A DNA stretch of 64,000 bases from Thalassobacillus sp043497085 (GTDB lineage: Bacteria > Bacillota > Bacilli > Bacillales > Halobacillaceae). This document shows, in pieces, positions 42,933 through 50,871 of this stretch. The notes under the pieces are model-generated. The model searched no databases and was not told where the DNA came from. It was given only the letters and a program-made list of their open reading frames with translations. Numbering within the stretch: the stretch's first letter is position 1; the number at the start of each line of letters is the position of its first letter. The stretch lies in the NCBI GenBank assembly GCA_043497085.1, contig JBIEKI010000003.1. One strand, given 5' to 3'. A program made the translations under genes and the position numbers.

Positions 42933-44237
42933 TTACTTCAACACCCCGTTGATGGCTTCCTTCATATCCTTCCATGCTTGCTCAGGGTCTTTTTCACCTT
43001 TTATGACAGGTACTAACGCTTCAGAGCCAATAAACTTCTGAACATCTACAGTTTTCGGATTATCCATCGGAGGCACTGCATTCGGAATATTCTCCGCATA
43101 CTTCACCAGCTCAGGATTCTCTTCTAAATAACTTGCGAATGCTTCATTTTCAGATAAATCATCACGAGCTGGCGGCAGGTTCGTTTGCTTGAACCATGCC
43201 AAGTCATGCTCAGCATCGCTATATACCCATTTCACAAAATCAAAAGCTGCCTGCTGTTGTTCTTTGGTAGCGGAAGCGTAAATAGACAACCCTTTGGTAT
43301 CAGCAAATGTTTTTGCATCTTCTGGTGATACTCCATCTGGTACAGGAGGCATAGACAGTTCATATGTTTCACCCAATTTCATTTTAGGGAATTTTTCCGC
43401 CCAGTAAGAGAATGTCCATGGGCCGATATCCATCATCACTGTCTGGCCAGTTTCAAAAGGATCCGTTGCTTCACGTGTCAATAGCATGTTATTCTCACTC
43501 AAATTTTTCATCAGGTCAAGCGTTGCAATACCAGCTTCGTCGTCAGCGATCAAATCAGATCCTTGTACAAAGTTATTTCCTTCTGACGCTGCATTGTAAA
43601 GCATGAAGAAATCAAACCATCTTGCCCACCATGTCGTTTTCACAAGATCAGCTCTAGCCCATAAAAATTTATCCGGATATTGTTCTTTTAATTTTTTACC
43701 GACTTCCAGCACCTCACTATGCGTCTTAGGTACCTCGTCAATACCAAGTTCCTTCAGAATATCTGTTCTCCAGCCAAATAGCATAGCGTTAGAATAGATC
43801 GGCAATACATATTGATGGTCATCGGCAAATTTCCAGCTTTTAATCGTTTCTGTCATCTGACGGTTTTTGATCAGTTCTTTATAGCCTTCGAACTCATCTA
43901 AAGGAACAATAGCACTGCTTTCGGCTAATTGAGCTGCAAATCCGCGAGATATATTTTCAGAAATTACCGGTGCATTCCCTGCGGCTATTGCTGATTGAAT
44001 GCCGGCTTCCGATGAAGGGCTTTCCGGCATTGGGGAGACATCAATCGTGACATCTTTGTTTTCCTCCATGTACTTCTCCGCCATATCGGACCAGAACGCT
44101 TCCTGTGGCGGGTTAGGGGCAGACCAAAATTTAATTTCCACTTTTCCGTCCGAGTTGCTCTCCTCGCCTGATTGACACCCCGCAGCAAACACCATCACTA
44201 ACAGCATGATTACTAAATTCCGTATATGCTTTCCCAT
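42933..44237 (-). CDS. Sugar ABC transporter substrate-binding lipoprotein, mannoside importer
   Basis: 434-residue family 1 solute-binding protein. Signal peptide MGKHIRNLVIMLLVMVFAAG with lipobox cysteine directly after (AAGC) anchors it outside the membrane. EIKFWSAPNPPQEAFW is the usual start of the mature fold. The ATG at 44237 is chosen because GGAGGG lies 6 nt upstream. Probably selects beta-mannooligosaccharides (inference from neighbours). Confidence 0.92.
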   Translation of the reverse strand: MGKHIRNLVIMLLVMVFAAGCQSGEESNSDGKVEIKFWSAPNPPQEAFWSDMAEKYMEENKDVTIDVSPMPESPSSEAGIQSAIAAGNAPVISENISRGFAAQLAESSAIVPLDEFEGYKELIKNRQMTETIKSWKFADDHQYVLPIYSNAMLFGWRTDILKELGIDEVPKTHSEVLEVGKKLKEQYPDKFLWARADLVKTTWWARWFDFFMLYNAASEGNNFVQGSDLIADDEAGIATLDLMKNLSENNMLLTREATDPFETGQTVMMDIGPWTFSYWAEKFPKMKLGETYELSMPPVPDGVSPEDAKTFADTKGLSIYASATKEQQQAAFDFVKWVYSDAEHDLAWFKQTNLPPARDDLSENEAFASYLEENPELVKYAENIPNAVPPMDNPKTVDVQKFIGSEALVPVIKGEKDPEQAWKDMKEAINGVLK

Positions 44238-44264
44238 TTTTTCACCCTCCATTATTTGAGTATG

Positions 44265-45191
44265 CTAAGCTTCAAATCTTGAAAACGGATCCGGAATGAT
44301 AGCCTTGTGAGCTTCCGCATCGCTGACACCAACATAAAGTTCTGCTTGGTTATTTTTCAAACGCACTAAACCACCGCTGAATAGCACGTCTTTCAAATCG
44401 GGACGTTTCGAATCACCTGCTGGGAAATCATCACGGACACCGATTATTTCCATATCTGAGAATTCATTCTTATCTGGCTCATATAGAAAAATAATAGGAT
44501 AGTAGTGGCGATCTCCCTGTTGATCAAACTGGGAGATGTGCCCAAGTCCAGCGATCCTGCCATTCGCTAAAATATGAATCTCATTGGCTCCGCCCCATTC
44601 CTCATCGAGGAAATGTTCCTTGATCAAAGGAGCTGATGTTAAGAGAGTTTCATCTAATTCGTCCAGATTGTTTATAGAGGTAAAACCTATTTTCCCTCGC
44701 CCGCCTCTTTCTCCTTGTGGACGGGTGAAGACGCCCACTCCTCCACCTTGCAATTCGACCAGGCGAACATCCTTCATTCCATCCGGTCCGATTGCAAACC
44801 TTTCCAGGTCTTCAATATCTTTACCTTTATAAAAGACTGTGCGCCACATCAAAGCATCTTCTTTTTCAAGATGAGGGAAAATCTCCACACCCCCGAAAAC
44901 AAGTTGCCCATGTATCCGTGTAACGAAAGGATCCTGCAATTCAAAGCTCGGCATCCCTTCGGCCGGTTCCCATTTCCCATCTTTCTCTTTGAAAAAGACC
45001 ACTTCAGAATGCTCGGTATCTCTTGCTTCGACACGGCCAGCAATGATAGAAACACCGTTATTTTCAAATGGAGCCGTGATATTATAAACATCTTTATCAC
45101 CCACTCCTGTGAAATGGAGCTTCTCCGCATGTATATCAGGCTTTTCACTTCGATAACTTTTTAGTAGAGACTGAACGTTATAGGTCATCAT
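44265..45191 (-). CDS. DUF1861 family five-bladed propeller protein (GH130-related)
   Basis: 308-residue protein of the DUF1861 group, related in fold to GH130 phosphorylases. Motifs include IIAGRVEARDTEHSEVVFFK, FELQDPFVTRIHGQLVFGGV and EWGGANEIHILANGRIAGLG. The gene overlaps the GH130 gene upstream by 14 nt and has GGGGG before its ATG, so both are made together. A second mannoside phosphorylase or hydrolase acting on a different bond is plausible; activity not known to me. Confidence 0.75.
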   Translation of the reverse strand: MMTYNVQSLLKSYRSEKPDIHAEKLHFTGVGDKDVYNITAPFENNGVSIIAGRVEARDTEHSEVVFFKEKDGKWEPAEGMPSFELQDPFVTRIHGQLVFGGVEIFPHLEKEDALMWRTVFYKGKDIEDLERFAIGPDGMKDVRLVELQGGGVGVFTRPQGERGGRGKIGFTSINNLDELDETLLTSAPLIKEHFLDEEWGGANEIHILANGRIAGLGHISQFDQQGDRHYYPIIFLYEPDKNEFSDMEIIGVRDDFPAGDSKRPDLKDVLFSGGLVRLKNNQAELYVGVSDAEAHKAIIPDPFSRFEA

Positions 45192-46266
45192 GCACCCCCA
45201 CTTTTTCGTAAGTCAATTTGGATAGTATGTCTTTCAAGCTTAGGTCTGCTACAGCCATAGATGTGTCTGCAACCCCGTAATAGATTCTTACGTTATCGCC
45301 CTCCACTGTAGCTCCACAAGTGAAAACAACGTTGCCAAAGAAACCATCCAATTCATAGTCTTCCTCTGGAGCAAGAATTGGTTCTTCTGTTTTCGCTAAG
45401 ATTTTAGCTGGATTCTCAGAATCTAGCAGAACTGCCCCTAAGCAATAACGGTCATTTTTATCAGCTGCATGATAGATTTCGAGCCAACCTTGTTCCGTTT
45501 TAAACGGGACTGCTCCACCGCCTATTCTGCCATTATCCCAACCGTCTTCACTCAGACCCAGCAGGTATTGGTGATTCCCCCAATATTTAAGGTTGTCCGA
45601 TTCTGCTATCCAGATTTCCGGACGTCCAATACCTTTAGGAACCGGGCGATGCAAAGTATAATACTTTCCACCAATTTTCTCCGGAAAAATCGCTACATCC
45701 TTATTTTCCGGATGGAGCATCAGGCCTAAGCGTTCATAATTGATAAAATCTTTCGTAGTTGCAAGCCCTACCCCGATACCTTCTGCGGAACAAGCGCTGT
45801 ATTGGATGTAATACGTGTCAGCGATTTTTGTAACACGAGGATCTTCCACGCCCCATGATTCACGTTCTGTACCTGGATAAATGAACGGAGTGTCGTCGAT
45901 GGTAAAATGATAGCCATCTTTACTTCTGGCAATCCGAATATAAGATAAGGAAGTCAGATAGGCTGCCCTTCGTGAATCTTTGTAAATAATTGTCCTCGGA
46001 TCGGAAAAGTCATAACGGGGATCATCTTTTTTTATATCGATAATTTTTAGCTTTCCTTCTCTTCCTGAAAAATCAACGATTGGCGCTTTAACTACCTTCG
46101 AATCCTCGCTGATGGGGCGTTCTGCTACTCGAAGGAGTAGTAATACTTCGCCCTCGTACTCGGCTACCCCCGCATTAAACACACCAATAACTTCATGATT
46201 GTCGTGATAAGGTGTGACATCTTCTGGTGTAATGATTGGATTTTCTTTAAAACGATTTACCTTCAT
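45178..46266 (-). CDS. GH130 family beta-mannoside phosphorylase
   Basis: 362-residue five-bladed beta-propeller enzyme. Family features are the N-terminal FKENPIITPEDV, VFNAGVAEYEGEVLLLLRVA, the catalytic Asp in WGVEDPRVTKIADTYYI, and the HRPVPKGIGRPEIWIAESD and DGWDNGRIGGGAVPF phosphate/substrate segments. GH130 enzymes cleave beta-1,4- or beta-1,2-mannosides with phosphate to give mannose-1-phosphate. GGGGG precedes the ATG. First gene of the six-enzyme/transporter operon and closest to the LacI operators. A phosphorolytic route saves ATP after import. Confidence 0.88.
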   Translation of the reverse strand: MKVNRFKENPIITPEDVTPYHDNHEVIGVFNAGVAEYEGEVLLLLRVAERPISEDSKVVKAPIVDFSGREGKLKIIDIKKDDPRYDFSDPRTIIYKDSRRAAYLTSLSYIRIARSKDGYHFTIDDTPFIYPGTERESWGVEDPRVTKIADTYYIQYSACSAEGIGVGLATTKDFINYERLGLMLHPENKDVAIFPEKIGGKYYTLHRPVPKGIGRPEIWIAESDNLKYWGNHQYLLGLSEDGWDNGRIGGGAVPFKTEQGWLEIYHAADKNDRYCLGAVLLDSENPAKILAKTEEPILAPEEDYELDGFFGNVVFTCGATVEGDNVRIYYGVADTSMAVADLSLKDILSKLTYEKVGVHDDL

Positions 46267-46366
46267 TCAGTATTTCCCCCAAGCTTTGCGTATTGGCAAC
46301 ACGCTTTATGTAACCCCTTACAAAAAATGAAAGCATAATTTCTTTCAGCTACATTAAATAAAAACA

Positions 46367-46554
46367 AGTAACATTACTTTTCCCTTTTGTAACTTTACTA
46401 AAATTACTTATTGGTATATAGTAACCTTACAAAGTATTATACACCTACATCATTTAATGTCAATATACGTTTTCTCTTTATTTTTACAGGTAATAAACAT
46501 CGTCTTAATCACTATAAACAGAGTAATAACACGTCATTTTATTGTAAAGTTACA
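46367..46554. promoter_or_regulatory. Four putative LacI-type operators, WGTAANNTTACW
   Basis: The 335-bp divergent region between the GH130 gene and the LacI gene holds four 12-bp dyads: AGTAACATTACT (46367-46378), TGTAACTTTACT (46388-46399), AGTAACCTTACA (46420-46431) and TGTAAAGTTACA (46543-46554). Arms are GTAA/TTAC with two variable central bases. The last lies 48 bp before the regulator ATG, so it may also mediate autoregulation. No gene is present in this stretch. Confidence 0.7.
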
Positions 46555-46601
46555 GTATAGGATTACTGCTTTCTGATAGAATAGACTCAGAAGGGTGAAT
46601 A

Positions 46602-47627
46602 ATGATGAAGAAAAAAGTAACGATGCAAGATATAGCGGACCATTTAAATATTTCTAAGAACTCGGTATCCCAGGCTTTTTCAGGTAAACCTGGTGTTGGA
46701 GAAGAGACCAGAAGACAAATTTTCCAAGTCGCAAAAAAACTAGGCTACCAATACACGAAAAAATCTAATGATAGCCCTGCAAACACTGGAAACATTGGAT
46801 TGATAGCCTCTGATTTCGCATTTTCCATGACAAGCTTTTTTGGGGAGATCTATCTTAATGTCGAAGAAGAAGTAAGAAAAAATGGGAAAAACCTCTTGAT
46901 CCAATCTATCAAAAAAGAGGAAAAAGAAAACCTCATCCTCCCTTCCTTCATAGAGAATCAACAAGTAGATGGGATTTTGATACTTTCTCATATAAGTAAT
47001 GAATATATCCAGAAGGTTCTTGCCACAGGGATACCTACGGTTTTAATTGACCACCATCATCCAAACATCGAAGCTGACGCTATACTTACAAATAATCGAT
47101 TTGGAAGCTATCTGGTTACTCAACACTTAGTAGAACTTGGCCACAAGGATATCGCTTTTGTTGGTGACACTTCTTTTTCACCGAGCTACCAGGAGCGCTG
47201 GGAAGGATATATGCTCGCATTGAAAGAGTTCGGGCTGGAGGCAAATTCTCATCTTATGTTCACGGATGCCAAAGAAGAAGAATTTATGATTAACAGCTTC
47301 ATCCAACAACTTCCAGCACAGCCTACGGCATGGTTCTGTGTCAACGACGGACTTGGCTATCTGGTAACAAACGGGTTGAAACAACAAGGACTCAACGTTC
47401 CTGAAGATGCATCGGTCTGCAGTTTTGATAATGGGAAACTATCTCGGCTATCCAGTCCGAGCATCACTACCATGGATATCGATTTAGGTTTATACGGGAA
47501 AAAAGCAGTGGAGAAATTATTCTGGAGAATAGAAAATCCGGATGAACAGTATCAGGAAACGTTGTTGCCCGCAAAATTAATACAAAGAAAATCGACAAGT
47601 CATGCACCAAATCTTAAAAACTGTTAA
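46602..47627 (+). CDS. LacI family transcriptional regulator of the mannoside operon
   Basis: 341-residue repressor. N-terminal HTH (VTMQDIADHLNISKNSVSQA, hinge FSGKPGVGEETRRQIFQVAK) and a periplasmic-binding-protein-like effector domain (IGLIASDFAFSMTSFFGEIY, DGILILSHIS, DIAFVGDTSFSPSYQERWEG). GAAGGG precedes the ATG. It is divergent from the mannoside operon, and four matching dyads lie between, so it very likely represses that operon until a mannoside or mannose phosphate is present. Confidence 0.9.
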   Translation: MMKKKVTMQDIADHLNISKNSVSQAFSGKPGVGEETRRQIFQVAKKLGYQYTKKSNDSPANTGNIGLIASDFAFSMTSFFGEIYLNVEEEVRKNGKNLLIQSIKKEEKENLILPSFIENQQVDGILILSHISNEYIQKVLATGIPTVLIDHHHPNIEADAILTNNRFGSYLVTQHLVELGHKDIAFVGDTSFSPSYQERWEGYMLALKEFGLEANSHLMFTDAKEEEFMINSFIQQLPAQPTAWFCVNDGLGYLVTNGLKQQGLNVPEDASVCSFDNGKLSRLSSPSITTMDIDLGLYGKKAVEKLFWRIENPDEQYQETLLPAKLIQRKSTSHAPNLKNC

Positions 47628-47665
47628 AACAGGATAGACCTAAATTTAAAAGGGAGATTTCTTTA

Positions 47666-48613
47666 ATGGATGAAAGAAAAAAATTCTCAGATAGCGAACT
47701 GGCACATATAATGGGTAATTATGATATGGGGAAATATTTGGACTCTGACTCCTTCACAGAAGGAAGAGTTCAAACGAATATCAGTATTCAAACGACAAAA
47801 GGACAGTTTGTTTTACGATATTACGAAAGCCGTTCTTTTGAATCGGTTTCTTTTGAAGTTCACTTACTCAGTTATTTAAAAGAGAGGAAATTTCCCTGTC
47901 CAAAACCTTTCCGTAATAAACAGGAAGACTTCATAGGTATTTATGATTCAAAACCTTACGTTGTTTTCGATTACTTAGAGGGTTATCACGTTCAAGAACC
48001 GAATCAAAAACAAAAGAAACAAGTGATTCAATCAGCTGCACAACTCCATAACCTCACTATGAACTATATACCAATATGTAAAGAGAGCCGATGGAATTAC
48101 AATATTGAATTTTGTAAAAAACAGGCACAAGAAGTATCACATCGAATAAATACCAAAAACTCTAAAGCAAAATTTTCTTGGCTTGAAAATGAATTAAAAA
48201 ATCTAAACCTCCCAAAATCATTACCTAAAGGAATCTGTCACGCAGACTTCGACTTTTCTAATATTCTCTTTAGAAACGAGGAATTTAACGCATTATTAGA
48301 TTTTGATGATGCTAACTATACTTACTTATTGTTTGATTTAGTCAATCTAATTGAATCATGGGCATGGCGACATGATAAAGATGAAATATTAAATTTCAGA
48401 GAAGCGAAGAAGATTGTAGATGAATACAGGAAACATAGACTGTTGACAGAAGAGGAGACCCACCATTTGTTCGACGTCTATAAGTTAAGTATATTAATTG
48501 ATTGTATTTGGCTTTTTGAACGAGGAGAAATAGATGACTTTTATGAAAAAAGAAAGATTAACTTTCTTGATCATATTGGAAGAGAGGCATTTTACAACAA
48601 ACTATTCAGCTAA
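47666..48613 (+). CDS. APH/choline-kinase-like small-molecule kinase (homoserine kinase type II-like)
   Basis: 315-residue aminoglycoside phosphotransferase-fold protein. N-lobe VLRYYESRSFESVSFEVHLL, the hinge YVVFDYLEGYHV, catalytic loop GICHADFDFSNILF (general base Asp and metal-binding Asn) and LLDFDDANYTYLLFDLVNL (metal-binding Asp). Relatives phosphorylate homoserine, choline, methylthioribose, fructosamines or antibiotics; the substrate cannot be told. GGGAG lies 9 nt upstream of the ATG. It follows the LacI gene by 38 nt in the same direction and may be co-transcribed. Confidence 0.8.
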   Translation: MDERKKFSDSELAHIMGNYDMGKYLDSDSFTEGRVQTNISIQTTKGQFVLRYYESRSFESVSFEVHLLSYLKERKFPCPKPFRNKQEDFIGIYDSKPYVVFDYLEGYHVQEPNQKQKKQVIQSAAQLHNLTMNYIPICKESRWNYNIEFCKKQAQEVSHRINTKNSKAKFSWLENELKNLNLPKSLPKGICHADFDFSNILFRNEEFNALLDFDDANYTYLLFDLVNLIESWAWRHDKDEILNFREAKKIVDEYRKHRLLTEEETHHLFDVYKLSILIDCIWLFERGEIDDFYEKRKINFLDHIGREAFYNKLFS

Positions 48614-48618
48614 ATACG

Positions 48619-48663
48619 AAAGCCCTGTAACAACCACAAATGATGCGGTTGTTACAGGGCTTT
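48619..48663 (+). terminator. Terminator of the APH kinase gene
   Basis: Perfect 17-bp stem AAAGCCCTGTAACAACC and complement with an 11-nt loop, then TTTT, 6 bp after the stop codon. Confidence 0.9.
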
Positions 48664-48754
48664 TAACGGTTTCCTTCTTATTGATGCCGCCTATTGTCGA
48701 TTACAGAAATCAGGGGGTTGTAAAACCAAGTCGGATTTCCATGCTTTAAATTTT

Positions 48755-48796
48755 GACGCCTGACCATCCAGAAAATGGATGTCCCAGGTTGTCGTC
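48755..48796. repeat. Palindromic repeat element, decayed copy 3 (GGGACATCCA family)
   Basis: GACGCCTGACCATCCA and TGGATGTCCCAGGTTGTC are an imperfect version of the element at 21398 and 37599. One arm keeps TGGATGTCCC, the other has lost bases. It lies between convergent genes, as copy 2 does. Confidence 0.6.
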
Positions 48797-48807
48797 TCAC
48801 ATTCTTA

Positions 48808-49911
48808 TTAATATAATTTTTTTAGTGATTCCTTATCAAACGGCAATAAATCATCTACTCTGCCGTCATGCACTTTCTTCACCCATTCTGGGTCCATTAA
48901 CAGTGAACGACCAATAGCTACAAGGTCAAACTCTTCCTTATCAAGCTTCTCCAATAGACCATCGAGGCTCGTAGTTTTCGCACCCTGGAAGCTGGTAATT
49001 TCCCCATCAAGTCCGACTGAACCAACAGAAATAACCGGCTTTCCAGTCAATTTCTTTGTCCAGCCTGCTAAATTAAGCTCCGATCCTTCAAATTCCCGCT
49101 CCCAGAAACGCCGGGTGGAGCAATGAAAAATATCTACTCCTGCATCAACAAGAGGCTGCAGAAAAGCATCCAGCTCCTCCGGTGACTTAGCAAGTTTGGC
49201 TTGGAAATCATTCATTTTCCATTGAGAGAACCGGAAAATGATTGGAAAGTCTGGTCCAACTTCACGCCTGCACGCTTCTATTATCTCCACTGCAAAACGT
49301 GTGCGCGCTACGAGGTCGCCGCCATAACGATCGGTACGTTGATTTGTTTGTTCCCAGAAAAACTGATCAATTAAATAGCCATGTGCACCATGGAGTTCTA
49401 TCCCGTCAAAACCAATGCGTTTTGCGTCAGCTGCCGCCTGGGCGTATGCCTCGACGAGACCAGTAACCTCACTTTCAGTTAGTGGCTCAGTAACTTTATC
49501 ACCATCCAGGTTTAATCCGGAAGGTCCTACAGGATTTGCTTCTTCATTTGGAAGGTCTCCCTTTTTACGTGTCATCCCGACGTGCCAAAGCTGAGGTACA
49601 ATCTTGCCGCCTGCTTCATGAACATCCTTCACCACTTGTGCCCAGCCATTCAAGGCAGCTTCTCCATAAAAAACGGGAATACTTGCACCTGAAACAGAAG
49701 CCGGGTGATTGATTCCAGTTCCTTCCGTTACAATTAAACCGACATCATTTTCCGCTCGACGTCGATAATAGGCAGCCACATCTTCTCCTGGTATCCCACC
49801 TGGTGAAAACCCACGCGTCATCGGCGCCATGACCGTACGGTTGGGCAGGTTTAGTTTTTCACTTATAAATGGTCGAAATAACGCCTCGGTAGTTATGTTT
49901 GTATGACTCAA
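48808..49911 (-). CDS. NADH:flavin oxidoreductase, old yellow enzyme family
   Basis: 367-residue FMN-dependent TIM barrel enzyme that reduces activated C=C bonds or nitro-compounds with NAD(P)H. FMN-site NRTVMAPMTRGFSPGG, the DGIELHGAHGYLIDQFFWEQ signature followed by TNQRTDRYGG, and C-terminal PVISVGSVG and DLVAIGRSLLMDP (phosphate site). TTG start after GGAGG. Transcribed alone. The physiological substrate is unknown; a detoxification role is common for the family. Confidence 0.88.
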   Translation of the reverse strand: MSHTNITTEALFRPFISEKLNLPNRTVMAPMTRGFSPGGIPGEDVAAYYRRRAENDVGLIVTEGTGINHPASVSGASIPVFYGEAALNGWAQVVKDVHEAGGKIVPQLWHVGMTRKKGDLPNEEANPVGPSGLNLDGDKVTEPLTESEVTGLVEAYAQAAADAKRIGFDGIELHGAHGYLIDQFFWEQTNQRTDRYGGDLVARTRFAVEIIEACRREVGPDFPIIFRFSQWKMNDFQAKLAKSPEELDAFLQPLVDAGVDIFHCSTRRFWEREFEGSELNLAGWTKKLTGKPVISVGSVGLDGEITSFQGAKTTSLDGLLEKLDKEEFDLVAIGRSLLMDPEWVKKVHDGRVDDLLPFDKESLKKLY

Positions 49912-50106
49912 ATCATTTCCTCCTCTATCTTAAACACACTACCTATTATTTCAAATTGGATAAATGAAGAAAAACTATCTGTTTGGAAGAACATTTTTCA
50001 CCTGGCAGAACTTTCCCTTTTTCCATGTGCAATGCGGGACTTTCCTCTCAGAAAACTACTAGTTAAGACTCTGATAAATGCTAGTTTTGTTTGTTACAAT
50101 ACAAAT
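49912..50106. other. Upstream region of the old yellow enzyme gene
   Basis: No supported gene. A plus-strand CTGATA-N18-TACAAT near 50072-50101 runs directly into the hairpin at 50107-50156 and might drive a very short transcript. Confidence 0.3.
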
Positions 50107-50156
50107 AAGAAGACAGCAATAACCAGACCTCCCCCTACACTGGCCGCTGTCTTCTT
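50107..50156. terminator. Hairpin terminator downstream of the 89-residue protein gene
   Basis: Perfect 11-bp stem AAGAAGACAGC/GCTGTCTTCTT around a 28-nt loop; T-rich sequence follows on both strands. Confidence 0.7.
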
Positions 50157-50198
50157 AATTTTCTAATATAAATTAACCAATGTACCACCCAGTATTGA

Positions 50199-50468
50199 TT
50201 ATTCCTCCATATGCCCGTTGCTTTCCTTGATAATTGAGGTTACCCGGTCATAATCCTGTTCAGCCACATCCGCAATCAGCACTTGTTGCGTATGGTTACT
50301 ACCAACTTCTCTCGGTGAAAAAGCACTTTGCAATAGTTCTGGCATTTCATCGTTGTCTTCAGGAAGTGGTTCCACGGTTACATTCTCTGCCCTTAACGCC
50401 TGCAGCTTCGCCCTTACCCCTTCCGCCTGGTCCTCATTTTGAAAATACGCCTGTATTCTTTTCATCAT
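50199..50468 (-). CDS. Conserved-looking small protein of unknown function
   Basis: 89-residue acidic cytosolic protein (MKRIQAYFQNEDQAEGVRAK, ... NGHMEE). The pattern, an N-terminal beta-strand, a helix rich in Ala/Glu and a C-terminal VLIADVAEQDYDRVTSIIKE segment, recalls small stress-associated proteins that start with a ferredoxin-like half fold, but no family is assigned. AGGAGG lies 6 nt upstream of the ATG at 50468. An ATGCGC repeat array occupies its upstream region, so its promoter must lie within or beside the array. Confidence 0.65.
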   Translation of the reverse strand: MMKRIQAYFQNEDQAEGVRAKLQALRAENVTVEPLPEDNDEMPELLQSAFSPREVGSNHTQQVLIADVAEQDYDRVTSIIKESNGHMEE

Positions 50469-50576
50469 CAATAGCCTCCTGTACCTCGTTTACTACCTAT
50501 CTTCCCCTTTTTATTGATCGTTAACAAAATTTTTTATATGGAAGTTTGGCATTGGTACAGTGATGGCGTACTGAAT

Positions 50577-50862
50577 ATGCGTTTTCAGACGTGATTAATG
50601 TGCTCTCAGCGGGAGATATGAGCTTTCGGACATGTTAAATGCTCCCTCAAAAGGAGTTATGCGCTTTCGGCTGTGAGAAATGCGCCTTCATCGAGCGTTA
50701 TGCGCTTTCGGACGTGATTAATGCGCTCTCAACGGGCGTTATGCGCTTTCGGATGTGCAAAATGCGCCTTCATCGAGCGTTATGCGCTTTCGGACATGCA
50801 AAATGCGCCCTCAACGAGCGATATGCGCTTTCAGACAGGATTAATGCGCTCTCGCCCATTCT
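50577..50862 (+). repeat. Array 2 of ATGCGC-headed 20/21-bp units (14 units)
   Basis: Fourteen units start ATGCGC (variants ATGTGC, ATGAGC, ATGCTC at the 5' end) and alternate strictly 21, 20, 21, 20 bp, giving a 41-bp higher-order period. The 21-bp units usually read ATGCGCTTTCGGA..., the 20-bp units ATGCGCYYTCAWCG.... The left third is the most diverged. It fills the gap between the 89-residue protein gene and the hydrolase gene. Confidence 0.92.
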
Positions 50863-50871
50863 CCAGCCGAA

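Noticed and set aside
50577..50862. CRISPR array
   Set aside because: Repeats are 20-21 bp with no conserved-length spacers, unit bodies vary gradually, and there are no cas genes in the window.
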